Source: an uncultured Acidimicrobiaceae bacterium (GTDB lineage: Bacteria > Actinomycetota > Acidimicrobiia > Acidimicrobiales > SZUA-35). From it: DNA of 64,000 nucleotides. The stretch is taken from the NCBI GenBank assembly GCA_947259095.1, contig CAMYLA010000035.1, positions 1-64,000 on the forward strand. Reading direction: 5' to 3'. The notes beneath the pieces are model-generated. The model was not told the origin of the DNA. It saw only the letters and a program-made list of their open reading frames with translations, and did no database searches. The stretch's first letter is position 1; every line of letters starts with the position of its first letter. Of this stretch, positions 42,889-51,153 are shown one piece after another. Made by a program: the position numbers and the translations under genes.

Positions 42889-43368
42889 TCAGCCACCGCC
42901 GTCCGCCAACCTTTTGGCCACCACCTCCGGCACCACCGAGGCAACATTGCCGCCCCGGGCGGCGATCTCCCGTATGTAGCGGGAGGAAACCAGGGCGTGG
43001 GGCCCTATCCCGGGGATGAAGACGGTCGGGATGCCATTGCCGCTCTCGGCGTTCATGTTGGCCTGCAACATCTCGGCATCGAGGTCGGACGCGCTCCGTA
43101 TGCCCTTGACCAGACAGTCGGCGCCGTGGTCGTTGGCGGCCACGGTGACCAGACCGGTGAACAGCTCGACCCGCACGTTCGGCAAATGCGCCACCGAGGT
43201 GGTGATCATGTCGGCCCGCTCCGGTCCGGTGAGCATGCCGGAAGGTTTTGCCGGATTGTGACCGACGGCAACGATCAGCTGATCGAACAGCGGAGCTGCG
43301 ATCTCGATCACCGACAGATGCCCGTTGTGGATGGGATCGAAGGATCCCGGGTACAGCGCCACGGCCAT
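42889..43368 (-). CDS. coaD: Phosphopantetheine adenylyltransferase
   Basis: CoaD transfers AMP from ATP to 4'-phosphopantetheine, the penultimate step to coenzyme A. From ATG 43368 (GAGAG just upstream) it has 159 residues, exactly the family length. The nucleotidyltransferase motif YPGSFDPIHNGH (7-18) and the C-terminal SSRYIREIAARGGNV are intact. It lies downstream of rsmD, the usual neighbour, after a 292-nt gap that holds small palindromes but no gene. Confidence 0.96.
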   Translation of the reverse strand: MAVALYPGSFDPIHNGHLSVIEIAAPLFDQLIVAVGHNPAKPSGMLTGPERADMITTSVAHLPNVRVELFTGLVTVAANDHGADCLVKGIRSASDLDAEMLQANMNAESGNGIPTVFIPGIGPHALVSSRYIREIAARGGNVASVVPEVVAKRLADGGG

Positions 43369-43426
43369 GGTTCTCTCGCTCACCTTGTCGATCTTGGATG
43401 ATCTGTTGTCGAGGGTCTGTCTTGGA

Positions 43427-43534
43427 GGCAGGTTCGCCTGCCGGTCCATATTGCCACCGGGAGCGGACCGGCTGTCGGGCCGCGGACCCTCCCCATCACA
43501 AAGCTAGTCGGCGGCGCCCAAACACCGGTGTTTT
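43427..43534. other. Two short palindromes upstream of coaD
   Basis: GGCAGG-TTCG-CCTGCC (43427-43442) is a 6-bp stem with a tetraloop. AAACACCGGTGTTT (43521-43534) is a perfect 14-bp palindrome. Both lie in the rsmD-coaD gap, which otherwise holds nothing recognisable. The palindrome could be an operator; no regulator is known for it. Confidence 0.4.
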
Positions 43535-43660
43535 CGACGACATTCGGCCACCCGGCAAATCGGGACCGAAGGCCCGGGCACGGGGTTCCCGGCGGTCGGC
43601 TCCGATCGGGTCGGCCACGGCCCCGTCGACGACGGCCCCGAGCGCCGCGCCGGCGGTGTC

Positions 43661-44215
43661 TCAGCCGTCGACCGCAGGCTCGGGCCCGCCGCTGCGGGCC
43701 GGCGCAGGCTCGGCGATCACGATCTGGGCCTTGCCGTAGCTGCGGCGCCGGAGCTCGACCCACCGTTCTGTCAGCTCGATGGGCGTCTCGGCGTGGCCGA
43801 CCAGCAGGCCAGCCCGAAGTCCGTCGAGCACCTCGGCCCAGGGATCGTCGGCGTACGGCGGGTCACAGAAGGCAATGTCGGCCCCCGGCAGGCCGGCCAG
43901 GGCGGTGGCGACCGGTGCGGCGATCACCGTGGCCCGACCTTCGAACCCCAGGTCGGCGAGGTTGGCCTCCAGGGTGGCCACCGCCGACCGGTTGCGTTCG
44001 ACGAACACCACCCGTTCGGCGCCCCGGCTGAGGCATTCGATACCGAACGAGCCGCTACCGGCGAACAGATCGACCACCACCGCATCCTCAACGCCGCCAA
44101 GGGACTGCACCATGTTGAAGATGCCCTCCTTGGCCCGATCGGTGATCGGCCTCGTCCCCCGACCTGGAGGGGCCTGGATCCGTCGCCCCCTTGCGGTTCC
44201 CGAGATCACCCTCAT
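43661..44215 (-). CDS. rsmD: 16S rRNA (guanine(966)-N2)-methyltransferase RsmD
   Basis: RsmD methylates G966 of 16S rRNA using SAM. The 184-residue protein starts MRVISGTARGRRI. It has the TRPITDRAKEGIFNMV segment, the SAM site VVDLFAGSGSFGIE and catalytic DPPY (ADIAFCDPPYADDPW). Length is normal. It precedes coaD on the minus strand and is divergent from a small zinc-ribbon gene. Confidence 0.95.
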   Translation of the reverse strand: MRVISGTARGRRIQAPPGRGTRPITDRAKEGIFNMVQSLGGVEDAVVVDLFAGSGSFGIECLSRGAERVVFVERNRSAVATLEANLADLGFEGRATVIAAPVATALAGLPGADIAFCDPPYADDPWAEVLDGLRAGLLVGHAETPIELTERWVELRRRSYGKAQIVIAEPAPARSGGPEPAVDG

Positions 44216-44327
44216 GAAAGTGCCGGACCGTTGGCGGCTGCAACGCCGTGCCCGATGACCGGTGGTTCGATCGCCTGCTGCATCACGGTCAACCTATCGG
44301 GGCCCAATCGATCGATCGGCAATCGAG

Positions 44328-44367
44328 CCGATCGACGATCCCCGATCGACAATCCCCGATCGACAAT
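44328..44367. repeat. 15-bp tandem repeats before the zinc-ribbon gene
   Basis: About three copies of cgatcgacaatcccc with variants, following further CGATCG palindromes (44308-44330). They lie in the divergent region between rsmD and the gene at 44385, just upstream of its TATCGT -10 box. They could be regulator sites or simple repeats. Confidence 0.6.
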
Positions 44368-44372
44368 GAAGG

Positions 44373-44378
44373 TATCGT
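44373..44378 (+). promoter_or_regulatory. -10 box (TATCGT) for a leaderless start at 44385
   Basis: TATCGT ends 6 nt before the GTG at 44385. Same spacing as at 3544, 31094, 54297 and 58212. Confidence 0.5.
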
Positions 44379-44384
44379 GAGCCG

Positions 44385-44567
44385 GTGCCAACACCGGACC
44401 TGGAAATCACCTGTGTCGACTGCGGCGGGAGCTGCTTCCCGCTCGGCTGGCACCCCGAGGACGGCGACGTCGAGGATGGCACCGTGATCCCCTACCGATG
44501 CCGGGACTGCCTCGACCGATGGGACATCGTGATCGGTGGCGACCACGACATGCCGTGGACCGGCTGA
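44385..44567 (+). CDS. 60-residue zinc-ribbon protein
   Basis: A small acidic protein with two CxxC knuckles, CVDC (about 10-13) and CRDC (about 39-42), separated by about 25 residues, the spacing of a zinc ribbon. The remainder is Asp/Gly/Trp-rich. No named family was recognised. The GTG start follows a TATCGT -10 box. It is 4 nt upstream of the HIT gene, so the two are almost surely co-transcribed. Confidence 0.7.
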   Translation: MPTPDLEITCVDCGGSCFPLGWHPEDGDVEDGTVIPYRCRDCLDRWDIVIGGDHDMPWTG

Positions 44568-44571
44568 TCGG

Positions 44572-44994
44572 ATGGCCGAGCCCCCGCACCACCAGGATTG
44601 CATCTTCTGTGCCATCGTGGCCGGGGATGCGCCGTCAAGACGGATCCACGAGGACGAGACGACGTTGGCCTTCCTCGACGTCAACCCCATCACCGTCGGC
44701 CATTCGTTGGTGATCCCGAAACGGCACTCGGTCGACCTGCACGAGATCCCGGTCGACGACCTCACCGCCGTGACCCGTTCGGCCAAGTTGGTGGCCGGGC
44801 TGCTGACCGACAAGATCGACTGTGACGGGGTCAACCTCCTCCACGCCACCGGCGTTGCGGCATGGCAGACCGTGTTCCACTTCCACATCCACGTCCTGCC
44901 CCGGGTGGCCGGCGACATCCCGTTCCCGTTCCCCCTCCGCGGCGGAGACGAGACCGAGCTGCAGGCGCTGCACAACCGAATCACCGGCCCATAG
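44572..44994 (+). CDS. HIT-family nucleotide hydrolase/transferase
   Basis: A 140-residue histidine-triad protein. The catalytic HFHIHVLPR (HxHxHxxP) is near residue 101. CIFC near the N-terminus is the zinc-binding pair typical of HINT-type proteins, and the segment AFLDVNPITVGHSLVIPKRH is conserved. These enzymes hydrolyse AMP-linked substrates such as adenosine phosphoramidates; the natural substrate is unknown. ATG 44572 follows the zinc-ribbon gene stop; recG converges from the other side. Confidence 0.93.
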   Translation: MAEPPHHQDCIFCAIVAGDAPSRRIHEDETTLAFLDVNPITVGHSLVIPKRHSVDLHEIPVDDLTAVTRSAKLVAGLLTDKIDCDGVNLLHATGVAAWQTVFHFHIHVLPRVAGDIPFPFPLRGGDETELQALHNRITGP

Positions 44995-45038
44995 CCTCGG
45001 CGGCACCAGGGTGGGGGCCTCCCACCACGTCGCGCCGA

Positions 45039-47315
45039 TCAGCCCTTGAGCAGGAACTCGGCATCCTCGGTTTCGAGGAACAGCGCCAGCTCGCCGGCCA
45101 GGGCCGGATGGCTCTCCAACCCGGGGTCGGCATCGACCACCTCGATGGCCGCCCGCCGGGCGGACTCAACCGTCGCCCGGTCCCGTCGCAGCGATGCCAG
45201 CTTGAGGTCGTTCCGGCCCTTCTGCCGCTCCCCGAGGATGGTCCCCTCCCCTCGCAGGTCGAGATCGACCTCGGCCAGCTCGAACCCGTCGGTCGATTGG
45301 ACCAGGGCCTCCAGCCTGGCTTCGCCGTCCTCGGTCGATGCTTCGCCAACCAGCCAACAGGTGGATCCGTGCTCACCTCGACCGACCCGACCCCGCAACT
45401 GATGCAGCTGGGCGATGCCGAACCGGCCGGCATCGAGGATCACCATCACCGTGGCGTTTGCCACGTCGACCCCGACCTCGATCACCGTCGTCGCCACCAG
45501 GACGTCGAGGTGGCCGGAGCGGAACAGCTCCATCGTCTGGTCCTTCTCGGCCGGGGTCAGGCGCCCGTGCAGCAGGCCCAGCCGGTAGCCGTCGAGCTCG
45601 ATCTCCGACAACCGTTCGAACGTGGCCTCGGCAGACGCAACCTCCAGCTTCTCGGACTCGTCGATCAGCGGGCAGACGATGTAGGCCTGTCGCCCCTCGG
45701 CGATCTGGTCCCGGATCTCGTCCCACATCTGGTCGAGCATGGCCTGGATCTCGTCCGGCTCGAACCGGATCTCCGGTCTGGTCGTCCCCGCCTCGGCGTC
45801 GACCGGGGTCGACCCGGGGGGTTGATCGAGGTTGCCCGGCGCCGGCACCCACCTGGTCTCAATGGGGGTCCGGCCGGGCGGCAGCTCGTCGAGGACCGAG
45901 ACGTCGAGATCGCCGTAGACCGTCATCGCCGCGGTGCGAGGGATCGGTGTGGCGGTCATGACCAGGACGTCTGGAACGGCATCGCCGTAGCTCCGGTCCC
46001 GGAGGGCGGCCCGCTGCTCGACACCGAAGCGATGCTGCTCGTCGATCACCACTGCGCCGAGTGAACCGAACAGGACCTTGTCCTGGATCAGGGCGTGGGT
46101 GCCGATGGCGATGTCGACCTCGCCGGTCAGCAGCTGGCTGAGGACCCGTTTGCGGTCGGCGGTCCCCAGCCGGTTGGTCAACAGCTCCACCCGCAGCGGA
46201 CGGTCGGCGAACAGCGAGTGCTCGTCGCCAACGGTCAGCCCGTCGAGCAGCAGCCGGATCCCGCTGTAGTGCTGCTCGGCCAGGACCTCGGTGGGGGCCA
46301 TCAGCGCCGCCTGATGCCCTCCGTCGACCGCGGCCAGCATCGTGGCCACCGCCACCAGCGTCTTGCCGGAGCCGACGTCGCCCTGCAACAGCCGGTGCAT
46401 GGGCACCGGACGGGCCAGGTCGGCGGTGATCTCGTCGATGGCCCGGCGTTGGGCGCCGGTCAGCCCGAACGGCAATGTGTCGGTCAGACCGGCGAGCAAC
46501 GGCCCATCGATGACGTGAGCCAGCCCGACCTCTGTTCGCTCGATGGCCCGTTTGCGCAGCACCAACGCCAGCTGGAGCCGGAACAGCTCGTCGAACACCA
46601 GCCGGCGGCGGGCCTCCACCACGTGGGCCATGGTCTCCGGCTGGTGGATGCCCTGGAACGCCGCCTCCCTGGTGATGAAGTCGTTTTCGTCGAGCAGGTA
46701 CGGCGGCAGCGGATCGAGCAGACCCCGGCCTTTCGGCGCCACGGTGCGGCGGAGGATCTCGGCCACCCATTCCGCCACCTCCCAGGTGTGGAGCCCGGCC
46801 TTCTCCGACTGGGGGTAGACGGGGATGATCCGACCGGTCTTGTCGCCGACGAGGTCGACGACCGGGTTGGTCATCTGCCGCTGGCCTCGATAGAGGTCGA
46901 CCTTGCCGTAGATCATGGCCTGGCGGCCCGCCGTCAGCTGCCGTTCCCGCCACGCCTGGTTGAAGAAGGTGATCTTGAGGGTGCCGCTGTCGTCGCTCAC
47001 CGTCGAGTTGACCATCACCTTGCCGCCCCTGACCCTGCGGCTGGTGGTGTGGTCGACCCGAACCAGCACGCTTGCCTCCTCGCCCTCGATCAGCTCGGCG
47101 ATCCGCGCTTCCTTGGTCCGATCGAGGTACTTGCGGGGGTAATGGGTGAGGAGGTCGAGCAGGGTGTGGATCTCGGTCTTGGCCAGACCCTTCGCCTTCT
47201 TGTCGCCGACCCCCTTGAGCTCGGTGACCGGCAGCCTACGATAGCTCCCGGCACCTGCACTCTCCCCCGCCGGCCGCTCGGCGCACCAGTGCCGAAGCTC
47301 GGCCGATGGCACCAA
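45039..47315 (-). CDS. recG: ATP-dependent DNA helicase RecG
   Basis: RecG reverses stalled replication forks and processes Holliday junctions. The 758-residue protein has the N-terminal wedge/OB domain (about 50-160), Walker A GDVGSGKT, DEQH box (VVIDEQHRFGVEQR), motif III MTATPIPRT, and the helicase C-domain (TTVIEVGVDVANATVM, QLHQLRGRVGRG). The start is uncertain. TTG 47315 is followed by conserved LPVTELKGVGDKKAKGL about 28 residues later, so a slightly later start is possible. In mycobacteria rpmB and a DAK2-domain gene often precede recG; they are not here. Confidence 0.95.
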   Translation of the reverse strand: MVPSAELRHWCAERPAGESAGAGSYRRLPVTELKGVGDKKAKGLAKTEIHTLLDLLTHYPRKYLDRTKEARIAELIEGEEASVLVRVDHTTSRRVRGGKVMVNSTVSDDSGTLKITFFNQAWRERQLTAGRQAMIYGKVDLYRGQRQMTNPVVDLVGDKTGRIIPVYPQSEKAGLHTWEVAEWVAEILRRTVAPKGRGLLDPLPPYLLDENDFITREAAFQGIHQPETMAHVVEARRRLVFDELFRLQLALVLRKRAIERTEVGLAHVIDGPLLAGLTDTLPFGLTGAQRRAIDEITADLARPVPMHRLLQGDVGSGKTLVAVATMLAAVDGGHQAALMAPTEVLAEQHYSGIRLLLDGLTVGDEHSLFADRPLRVELLTNRLGTADRKRVLSQLLTGEVDIAIGTHALIQDKVLFGSLGAVVIDEQHRFGVEQRAALRDRSYGDAVPDVLVMTATPIPRTAAMTVYGDLDVSVLDELPPGRTPIETRWVPAPGNLDQPPGSTPVDAEAGTTRPEIRFEPDEIQAMLDQMWDEIRDQIAEGRQAYIVCPLIDESEKLEVASAEATFERLSEIELDGYRLGLLHGRLTPAEKDQTMELFRSGHLDVLVATTVIEVGVDVANATVMVILDAGRFGIAQLHQLRGRVGRGEHGSTCWLVGEASTEDGEARLEALVQSTDGFELAEVDLDLRGEGTILGERQKGRNDLKLASLRRDRATVESARRAAIEVVDADPGLESHPALAGELALFLETEDAEFLLKG

Positions 47316-47514
47316 GGTGGCGGTCGACCTTCATTCCTGGCATCGATGCGCTGCATTACCTATGGTGATACTCCCCCAGCCAACTTTCCGCAGACGTGGA
47401 CGACCGTTTACTGTCTACCTCAATCGGATATCAGCATGGGGTCCCGCTGTGCAATATGTCCTGCAAATGGGCTTGCGCTTCGGCCACCAGATCCTTCCAG
47501 ATGGAGTGAACACG

Positions 47515-47754
47515 TTGCAGGGTGTCGTCAAGTCATATGATCCGGTAACCCGTGACGGTCTCGTCGTCACCGATACCGCCGACATGTCCGAATACGAGCT
47601 TGCTCCCACCGCCCTCGACGGTTCGGTGTTCCGGATGCTCCGTCCGGGCCAGCGGGTGGTCTTCGATCTCGACGGCCAGTCGAAGGCGACGGCCCTACGC
47701 CTCGGCTCCGAGGTGGACATGGGCACCCCGGAATGGGTCGAGTCCGAGAAGTAA
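47515..47754 (+). CDS. Small cold-shock-like beta-barrel protein
   Basis: A 79-residue protein resembling a divergent cold-shock domain: start LQGVVKSYDPVTRDGLVV, compared with the CspA pattern GTVKWFN..KGFGFI. It continues with MLRPGQRVVFDLDGQSKATALRL, matching the later strands. The aromatic RNP1/RNP2 residues of true CspA are mostly missing, so nucleic-acid binding is uncertain. TTG 47515 with GGAG 8 nt upstream is the preferred start; GTG 47506 is an alternative. It lies between divergent recG and pckA. Confidence 0.72.
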   Translation: MQGVVKSYDPVTRDGLVVTDTADMSEYELAPTALDGSVFRMLRPGQRVVFDLDGQSKATALRLGSEVDMGTPEWVESEK

Positions 47755-47824
47755 CCCAGATCCCGAGCAACGCGGCTCCCGACAATCTCCCCCAAACCAG
47801 CTCTCAACAGACGGAGGAGGCCAC

Positions 47825-49480
47825 GTGAGCCTCGCAAGTGAACTCGAACAGCAATTCGGGCTGACCAGCGTCACCCTCAAGGCCGAACTGTCTCAGGACG
47901 AACTGTTCGGCGAGGCGATTGCCAACGATCGGGGCTGGGTCGATCCCGACGGCAACGGCGACGACCAGAAGGCCTTCGCAACCAAACTGGGCATCGACGG
48001 CCCGCTGATCTACTACACCGATCCCACCTGTACCGGGCGACCGACCAAGGACACCTTCGCCGTCGCCCGTCCCAGCGTGATCGACGAGGTGTGGTGGAAG
48101 CCGGACTTCCAGCAGTTCGATCCCGATGCATTCGATGCGCTGCTGCCACGGGTCATCGATCATCTCAACCAGCGTCAGGCCACCCTCTACACCACAGACG
48201 TGTTCTGCGGTTGGGACACCGAATTCGCCGAGCCCTACCGATTCATCGGCGAGCACGCCACCCACGCCTACTTCTGCAACATCATGTTCCCCAAGAACGT
48301 CCGGGACGACGTCGACCGGACGACCTCGGGATGGACGCTGATCAACGTCCCGTCGTTCCGCTGCGACCCCGAGCGCGACGGCACGCTCACCGAGCGGGGG
48401 GTCATCATCGACATCGAGAATCGGGTCGGGCTGGTGCTCGGTCGGGCCGACTACTGCGGCGTCAACAAGAAGACGATGTTCACGATCATGAACTTCGTGC
48501 TGCCGTCCAAGGGCCAGCTGTCGATGCACTGCTCGGCCAACGTCGGCTCCGACGGCGATACCGCCATCCTCTTCGGGCTGTCCGGCACCGGCAAGACGAC
48601 CCTGTCTGCCGACCCCGAGCGAGAACTGATCGGCGACGACGAACACGTTTGGACCGACGCCGGCATCTCCAACTTCGAGAACGGCTGCTACGCCAAACTC
48701 ATCGATCTGAACAAGGAGGCGGAGCCGGTCATCGCCGCCGCACTGTCGATGAAGGGCACCCTGATCGAGAATGTGCCCCCCCTGCCTGGCAAGGATCTGG
48801 CCGACACCGATCCCCAGGAATTCGATCTCACCGACCAGTCGATCACCGAGAACACCAGGTTCGCCTACCCGCTGGACTGCAATCCGAACGTCGCCAGCGG
48901 CGCCTCCGGACCCCACCCGAAGACGATCGTGCTGTTGACCGCCGATGCCTTCGGCGTGTTGCCACCGCTGTCGATCCTCAACGACGACGAAGTGATGTAC
49001 CACTTCGTCACCGGGTTCACCTCGAAATTGGCCGGTACCGAGGTCGGGGTGACCGAACCCCAGGCCACGTTCTCCTCGTGCTTCGGCTCGCCGTTCATGA
49101 GTCACAAGCCGTCGGTGTACGCCAGGCTGTTGGCCCGCAAGATGAAGGACCACAAGACCCGTTGCGTGCTGCTGAACACCGGCTGGTCTGGTGGACCGTA
49201 CGGTGTCGGTTCGAGAATGTCGATCAAACACACCCGGGCGCTGCTCGACGCAGCGCTGGCCGGTGCGCTCGACGACGTCGAGACCGAGATCCACCCCATC
49301 CTCAACCTGGCCATGCCCCGGAGCTGCCCCGGGGTGCCGGGCGAGGTGCTCAACCCCCGCAACACCTGGGATGACGGTGCGGCCTACGATGCGGCGGCGG
49401 AGAAGCTCCGGGACATGTTCCGGGCCAACTACGAGGCGAAGTCGTTCGCCGAACTGGGTATCACCGACGCTATGTCCTAG
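47825..49480 (+). CDS. pckA: ATP-type phosphoenolpyruvate carboxykinase
   Basis: PEPCK makes phosphoenolpyruvate from oxaloacetate at the start of gluconeogenesis. The 551-residue protein is of the ATP type: P-loop GLSGTGKT (251-258) in the signature FGLSGTGKTTLSAD, ADYCGVNKKTMFTIMNF, the kinase-2 motif and GSRMSIKHTRALLDAALAG near the end. Most classical actinobacteria use the GTP enzyme, so the ATP form is notable. GTG 47825 has GGAGGAGG 4 nt upstream. The TAG stop is itself the first three bases of a 24-bp tandem array. Confidence 0.96.
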   Translation: MSLASELEQQFGLTSVTLKAELSQDELFGEAIANDRGWVDPDGNGDDQKAFATKLGIDGPLIYYTDPTCTGRPTKDTFAVARPSVIDEVWWKPDFQQFDPDAFDALLPRVIDHLNQRQATLYTTDVFCGWDTEFAEPYRFIGEHATHAYFCNIMFPKNVRDDVDRTTSGWTLINVPSFRCDPERDGTLTERGVIIDIENRVGLVLGRADYCGVNKKTMFTIMNFVLPSKGQLSMHCSANVGSDGDTAILFGLSGTGKTTLSADPERELIGDDEHVWTDAGISNFENGCYAKLIDLNKEAEPVIAAALSMKGTLIENVPPLPGKDLADTDPQEFDLTDQSITENTRFAYPLDCNPNVASGASGPHPKTIVLLTADAFGVLPPLSILNDDEVMYHFVTGFTSKLAGTEVGVTEPQATFSSCFGSPFMSHKPSVYARLLARKMKDHKTRCVLLNTGWSGGPYGVGSRMSIKHTRALLDAALAGALDDVETEIHPILNLAMPRSCPGVPGEVLNPRNTWDDGAAYDAAAEKLRDMFRANYEAKSFAELGITDAMS

Positions 49481-49636
49481 CGGTCGTCCCGACCGGTGTC
49501 CTAGCGGTCGTCCCGACCGGTGTCCTAGCGGTCGTCCCGACCGGTGTCCGAGCGGTCGTCCCGACCGGTGTCCTAGCGGTCGTCACGACCGGTGTCCTAG
49601 CGGTCGTCCCGACCGGTGTCCTAGCGGTCGTCCCGG
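49478..49636 (+). repeat. 24-bp tandem hairpin array starting at the pckA stop codon
   Basis: Six full copies and a partial seventh of tagcggtcgtcccgaccggt plus gtcc. Each unit contains CGGTCG-TCC-CGACCG (6-bp stem, 3-nt loop). Unit 1 begins with the pckA TAG itself; the fourth copy has gag instead of tag, and the fifth has one change in the loop. The array fills the gap to the convergent EcsC-like gene and may be the pckA transcript end. Confidence 0.92.
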
Positions 49637-49654
49637 GGGCGATGCTGCCGGGCG

Positions 49655-50569
49655 CTACTGCGGCTGTGAGTCGGTCGGGATCGAGTTTGCCCGGTCGGCC
49701 TCGGAGAGCTTGACCGGCGGGTTCGGGAGCCGTTTGCTCCCGGGAGCGGGTGGGGGCGGCGACACCGGCGGCAGGGCCGGTGCTGGCTGCTCAACCAGGG
49801 AGTCGACCGGGAGCCCGGGCGTGGGCGGTGGTGGAGGCAGGAGGGCACCGGAGTAGGCGAAGAACCGCTGGGCGTGGAAGCCGACCACCCTGATGAGGGC
49901 ATAGTTGGCCGAGCCACCGACCATGGCACCGACACCGAACGGGAGGAGCTTGCCAACGGCCAACAGGCTTCGCCGAGAACCGAACTTCGTCACCACATGT
50001 GCCGCCAACCGGGCGTTGAGCCGACGCAGCGCATCGAGGGTGGCAACGTCGCCGCCGGCGATCCCGGCCAGCCGACCGCTGATTCGCTCCCCACCGACGA
50101 CGGCACGGGCGTCGACCTCGATCAGTAGCGAGGAGAATTCCTCGGCCGCCGCCTCACCGAAGGCCAGGACCGACAACACCCAGGCCCGTCGCTCCTCAAC
50201 GGTGGCATCGGTCCTCCCGTTCGCCGCACCGATGGTCATCACCAGATCGGCGGACCGGACCGCAAACCAGGTGAGGTCGGCAACCAGGGTGGCGGCGGCG
50301 GCGCTGGTACCGAGGCCTGGGGTGGCGGCGACCGCACCGGTGGCCGCTCCCATGGTGCTGAGCTCCCGCCGGAACCGTCGGTTGATGGCCCGGACCCGTT
50401 TTTCCGCCGTGTCCCCTTTTGCCTCGGCCGCCACCCGGACCGCTCGATCCCATCGATCGGCAACGGCCCTGTCGACCCCCTGGAGTATCGCCCTGCCGAC
50501 CAGATCCAGCGCCGGCGCAGGCAGCCGGGCTGCGGCCTTGCGCCTCAGATACCGTTTGGATTTGGACAC
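49655..50569 (-). CDS. EcsC-like membrane-associated protein
   Basis: A 304-residue protein with two small-residue-rich helical hairpins: about 70-110 (GAATGAVAATPGLGTSAAAATLVADL) and about 200-230 (LLPFGVGAMVGGSANYALI, an EcsC-like PxxGxxxGG pattern). The last 70 residues are Pro-rich and hydrophilic. EcsC-family assignment is by pattern only and moderate. GTG 50569 has AGGAG 5 nt upstream and is preferred over earlier starts. Function unknown. Confidence 0.6.
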   Translation of the reverse strand: MSKSKRYLRRKAAARLPAPALDLVGRAILQGVDRAVADRWDRAVRVAAEAKGDTAEKRVRAINRRFRRELSTMGAATGAVAATPGLGTSAAAATLVADLTWFAVRSADLVMTIGAANGRTDATVEERRAWVLSVLAFGEAAAEEFSSLLIEVDARAVVGGERISGRLAGIAGGDVATLDALRRLNARLAAHVVTKFGSRRSLLAVGKLLPFGVGAMVGGSANYALIRVVGFHAQRFFAYSGALLPPPPPTPGLPVDSLVEQPAPALPPVSPPPPAPGSKRLPNPPVKLSEADRANSIPTDSQPQ

Positions 50570-50648
50570 GTTCACTCCTGTCGGCCAGTGGAGCCCGTTT
50601 GCCTCCACTCGCTCGACGGCAATCCTAGCGCCGGAGGCTCGCCTTTCC

Positions 50649-50684
50649 ATAAGTCTGGACTTATCAGAAGTGTGGACTTATGAT
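50649..50684 (+). promoter_or_regulatory. Promoter and palindromic operator of the ArsR gene
   Basis: ATAAGTC-TG-GACTTAT (50649-50664) is a perfect 7-2-7 palindrome, followed by a partial second copy of its right half (gtgtggacttat, 50670-50681). TATGAT (50679-50684) is a good -10; TGGACT (50656-50661), 17 nt upstream inside the palindrome, could be the -35. Binding of the ArsR product would block RNA polymerase, so autoregulation is inferred. Confidence 0.6.
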
Positions 50685-50696
50685 AACACTTGTCTT

Positions 50697-51077
50697 ATGA
50701 GGAACGAGATTGCGCTCTCGAACAGGGCCGAGCGCCAGCTCACGGCCCTGGCCAACCCGACCCGCCGGGCGGTCTACGACATCATCCGGGCCCACCCGTC
50801 GTCGGTCGGTGCGGTGGCGGCCGAACTGCCGGTTTCGCAGCCGGCGGTGAGCCAGCACCTGCGGGTCCTCGTCCGGGCCGGATTGGTGTCGGCCACCCCC
50901 GTCGGGGCGAAACGGGTCTACGCCGCAGATCGAAGCGGCATTGCCGATCTTCGAGCCTGGATCGACGGCCTGTGGGACGACAGCCTTGACAGCTTCGTCG
51001 AAGCGGCCGAGACTGCGGCGGCACCGACGGACCGAACAGACCGCGACGGGAAACCGAACCACGAGGCGTTGCCATGA
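50697..51077 (+). CDS. ArsR/SmtB-type winged-helix regulator
   Basis: A 126-residue DNA-binding repressor with the helix-turn-helix of the ArsR class: TALANPTRRAVYDIIRAHP, then SVGAVAAELPVSQPAVSQHLRVLVRAGLV and the wing AKRVYA. No Cys or His metal site is seen, so it probably senses something other than metals. ATG 50697 has no Shine-Dalgarno and starts about 13 nt after the -10. The stop lies in a 9-bp repeat (gtgccatga). The regulated genes may include the EcsC-like gene on the other side of the operator. Confidence 0.85.
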   Translation: MRNEIALSNRAERQLTALANPTRRAVYDIIRAHPSSVGAVAAELPVSQPAVSQHLRVLVRAGLVSATPVGAKRVYAADRSGIADLRAWIDGLWDDSLDSFVEAAETAAAPTDRTDRDGKPNHEALP

Positions 51078-51092
51078 GTGCCATGAGTGCCA
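51066..51092 (+). repeat. 9-bp tandem repeat spanning the ArsR stop codon
   Basis: ttgccatga, gtgccatga, gtgccatga: three copies in frame, each ending in TGA, of which the first is the real stop. This is a small version of the stop-anchored arrays at trmD, rpmF and pckA. Confidence 0.7.
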
Positions 51093-51153
51093 TGAGAAAC
51101 TCGTCCGTTCCGCTCCAGCCGCTGGTCAAGGTCGTGGCGCCACAACTGTCCTG

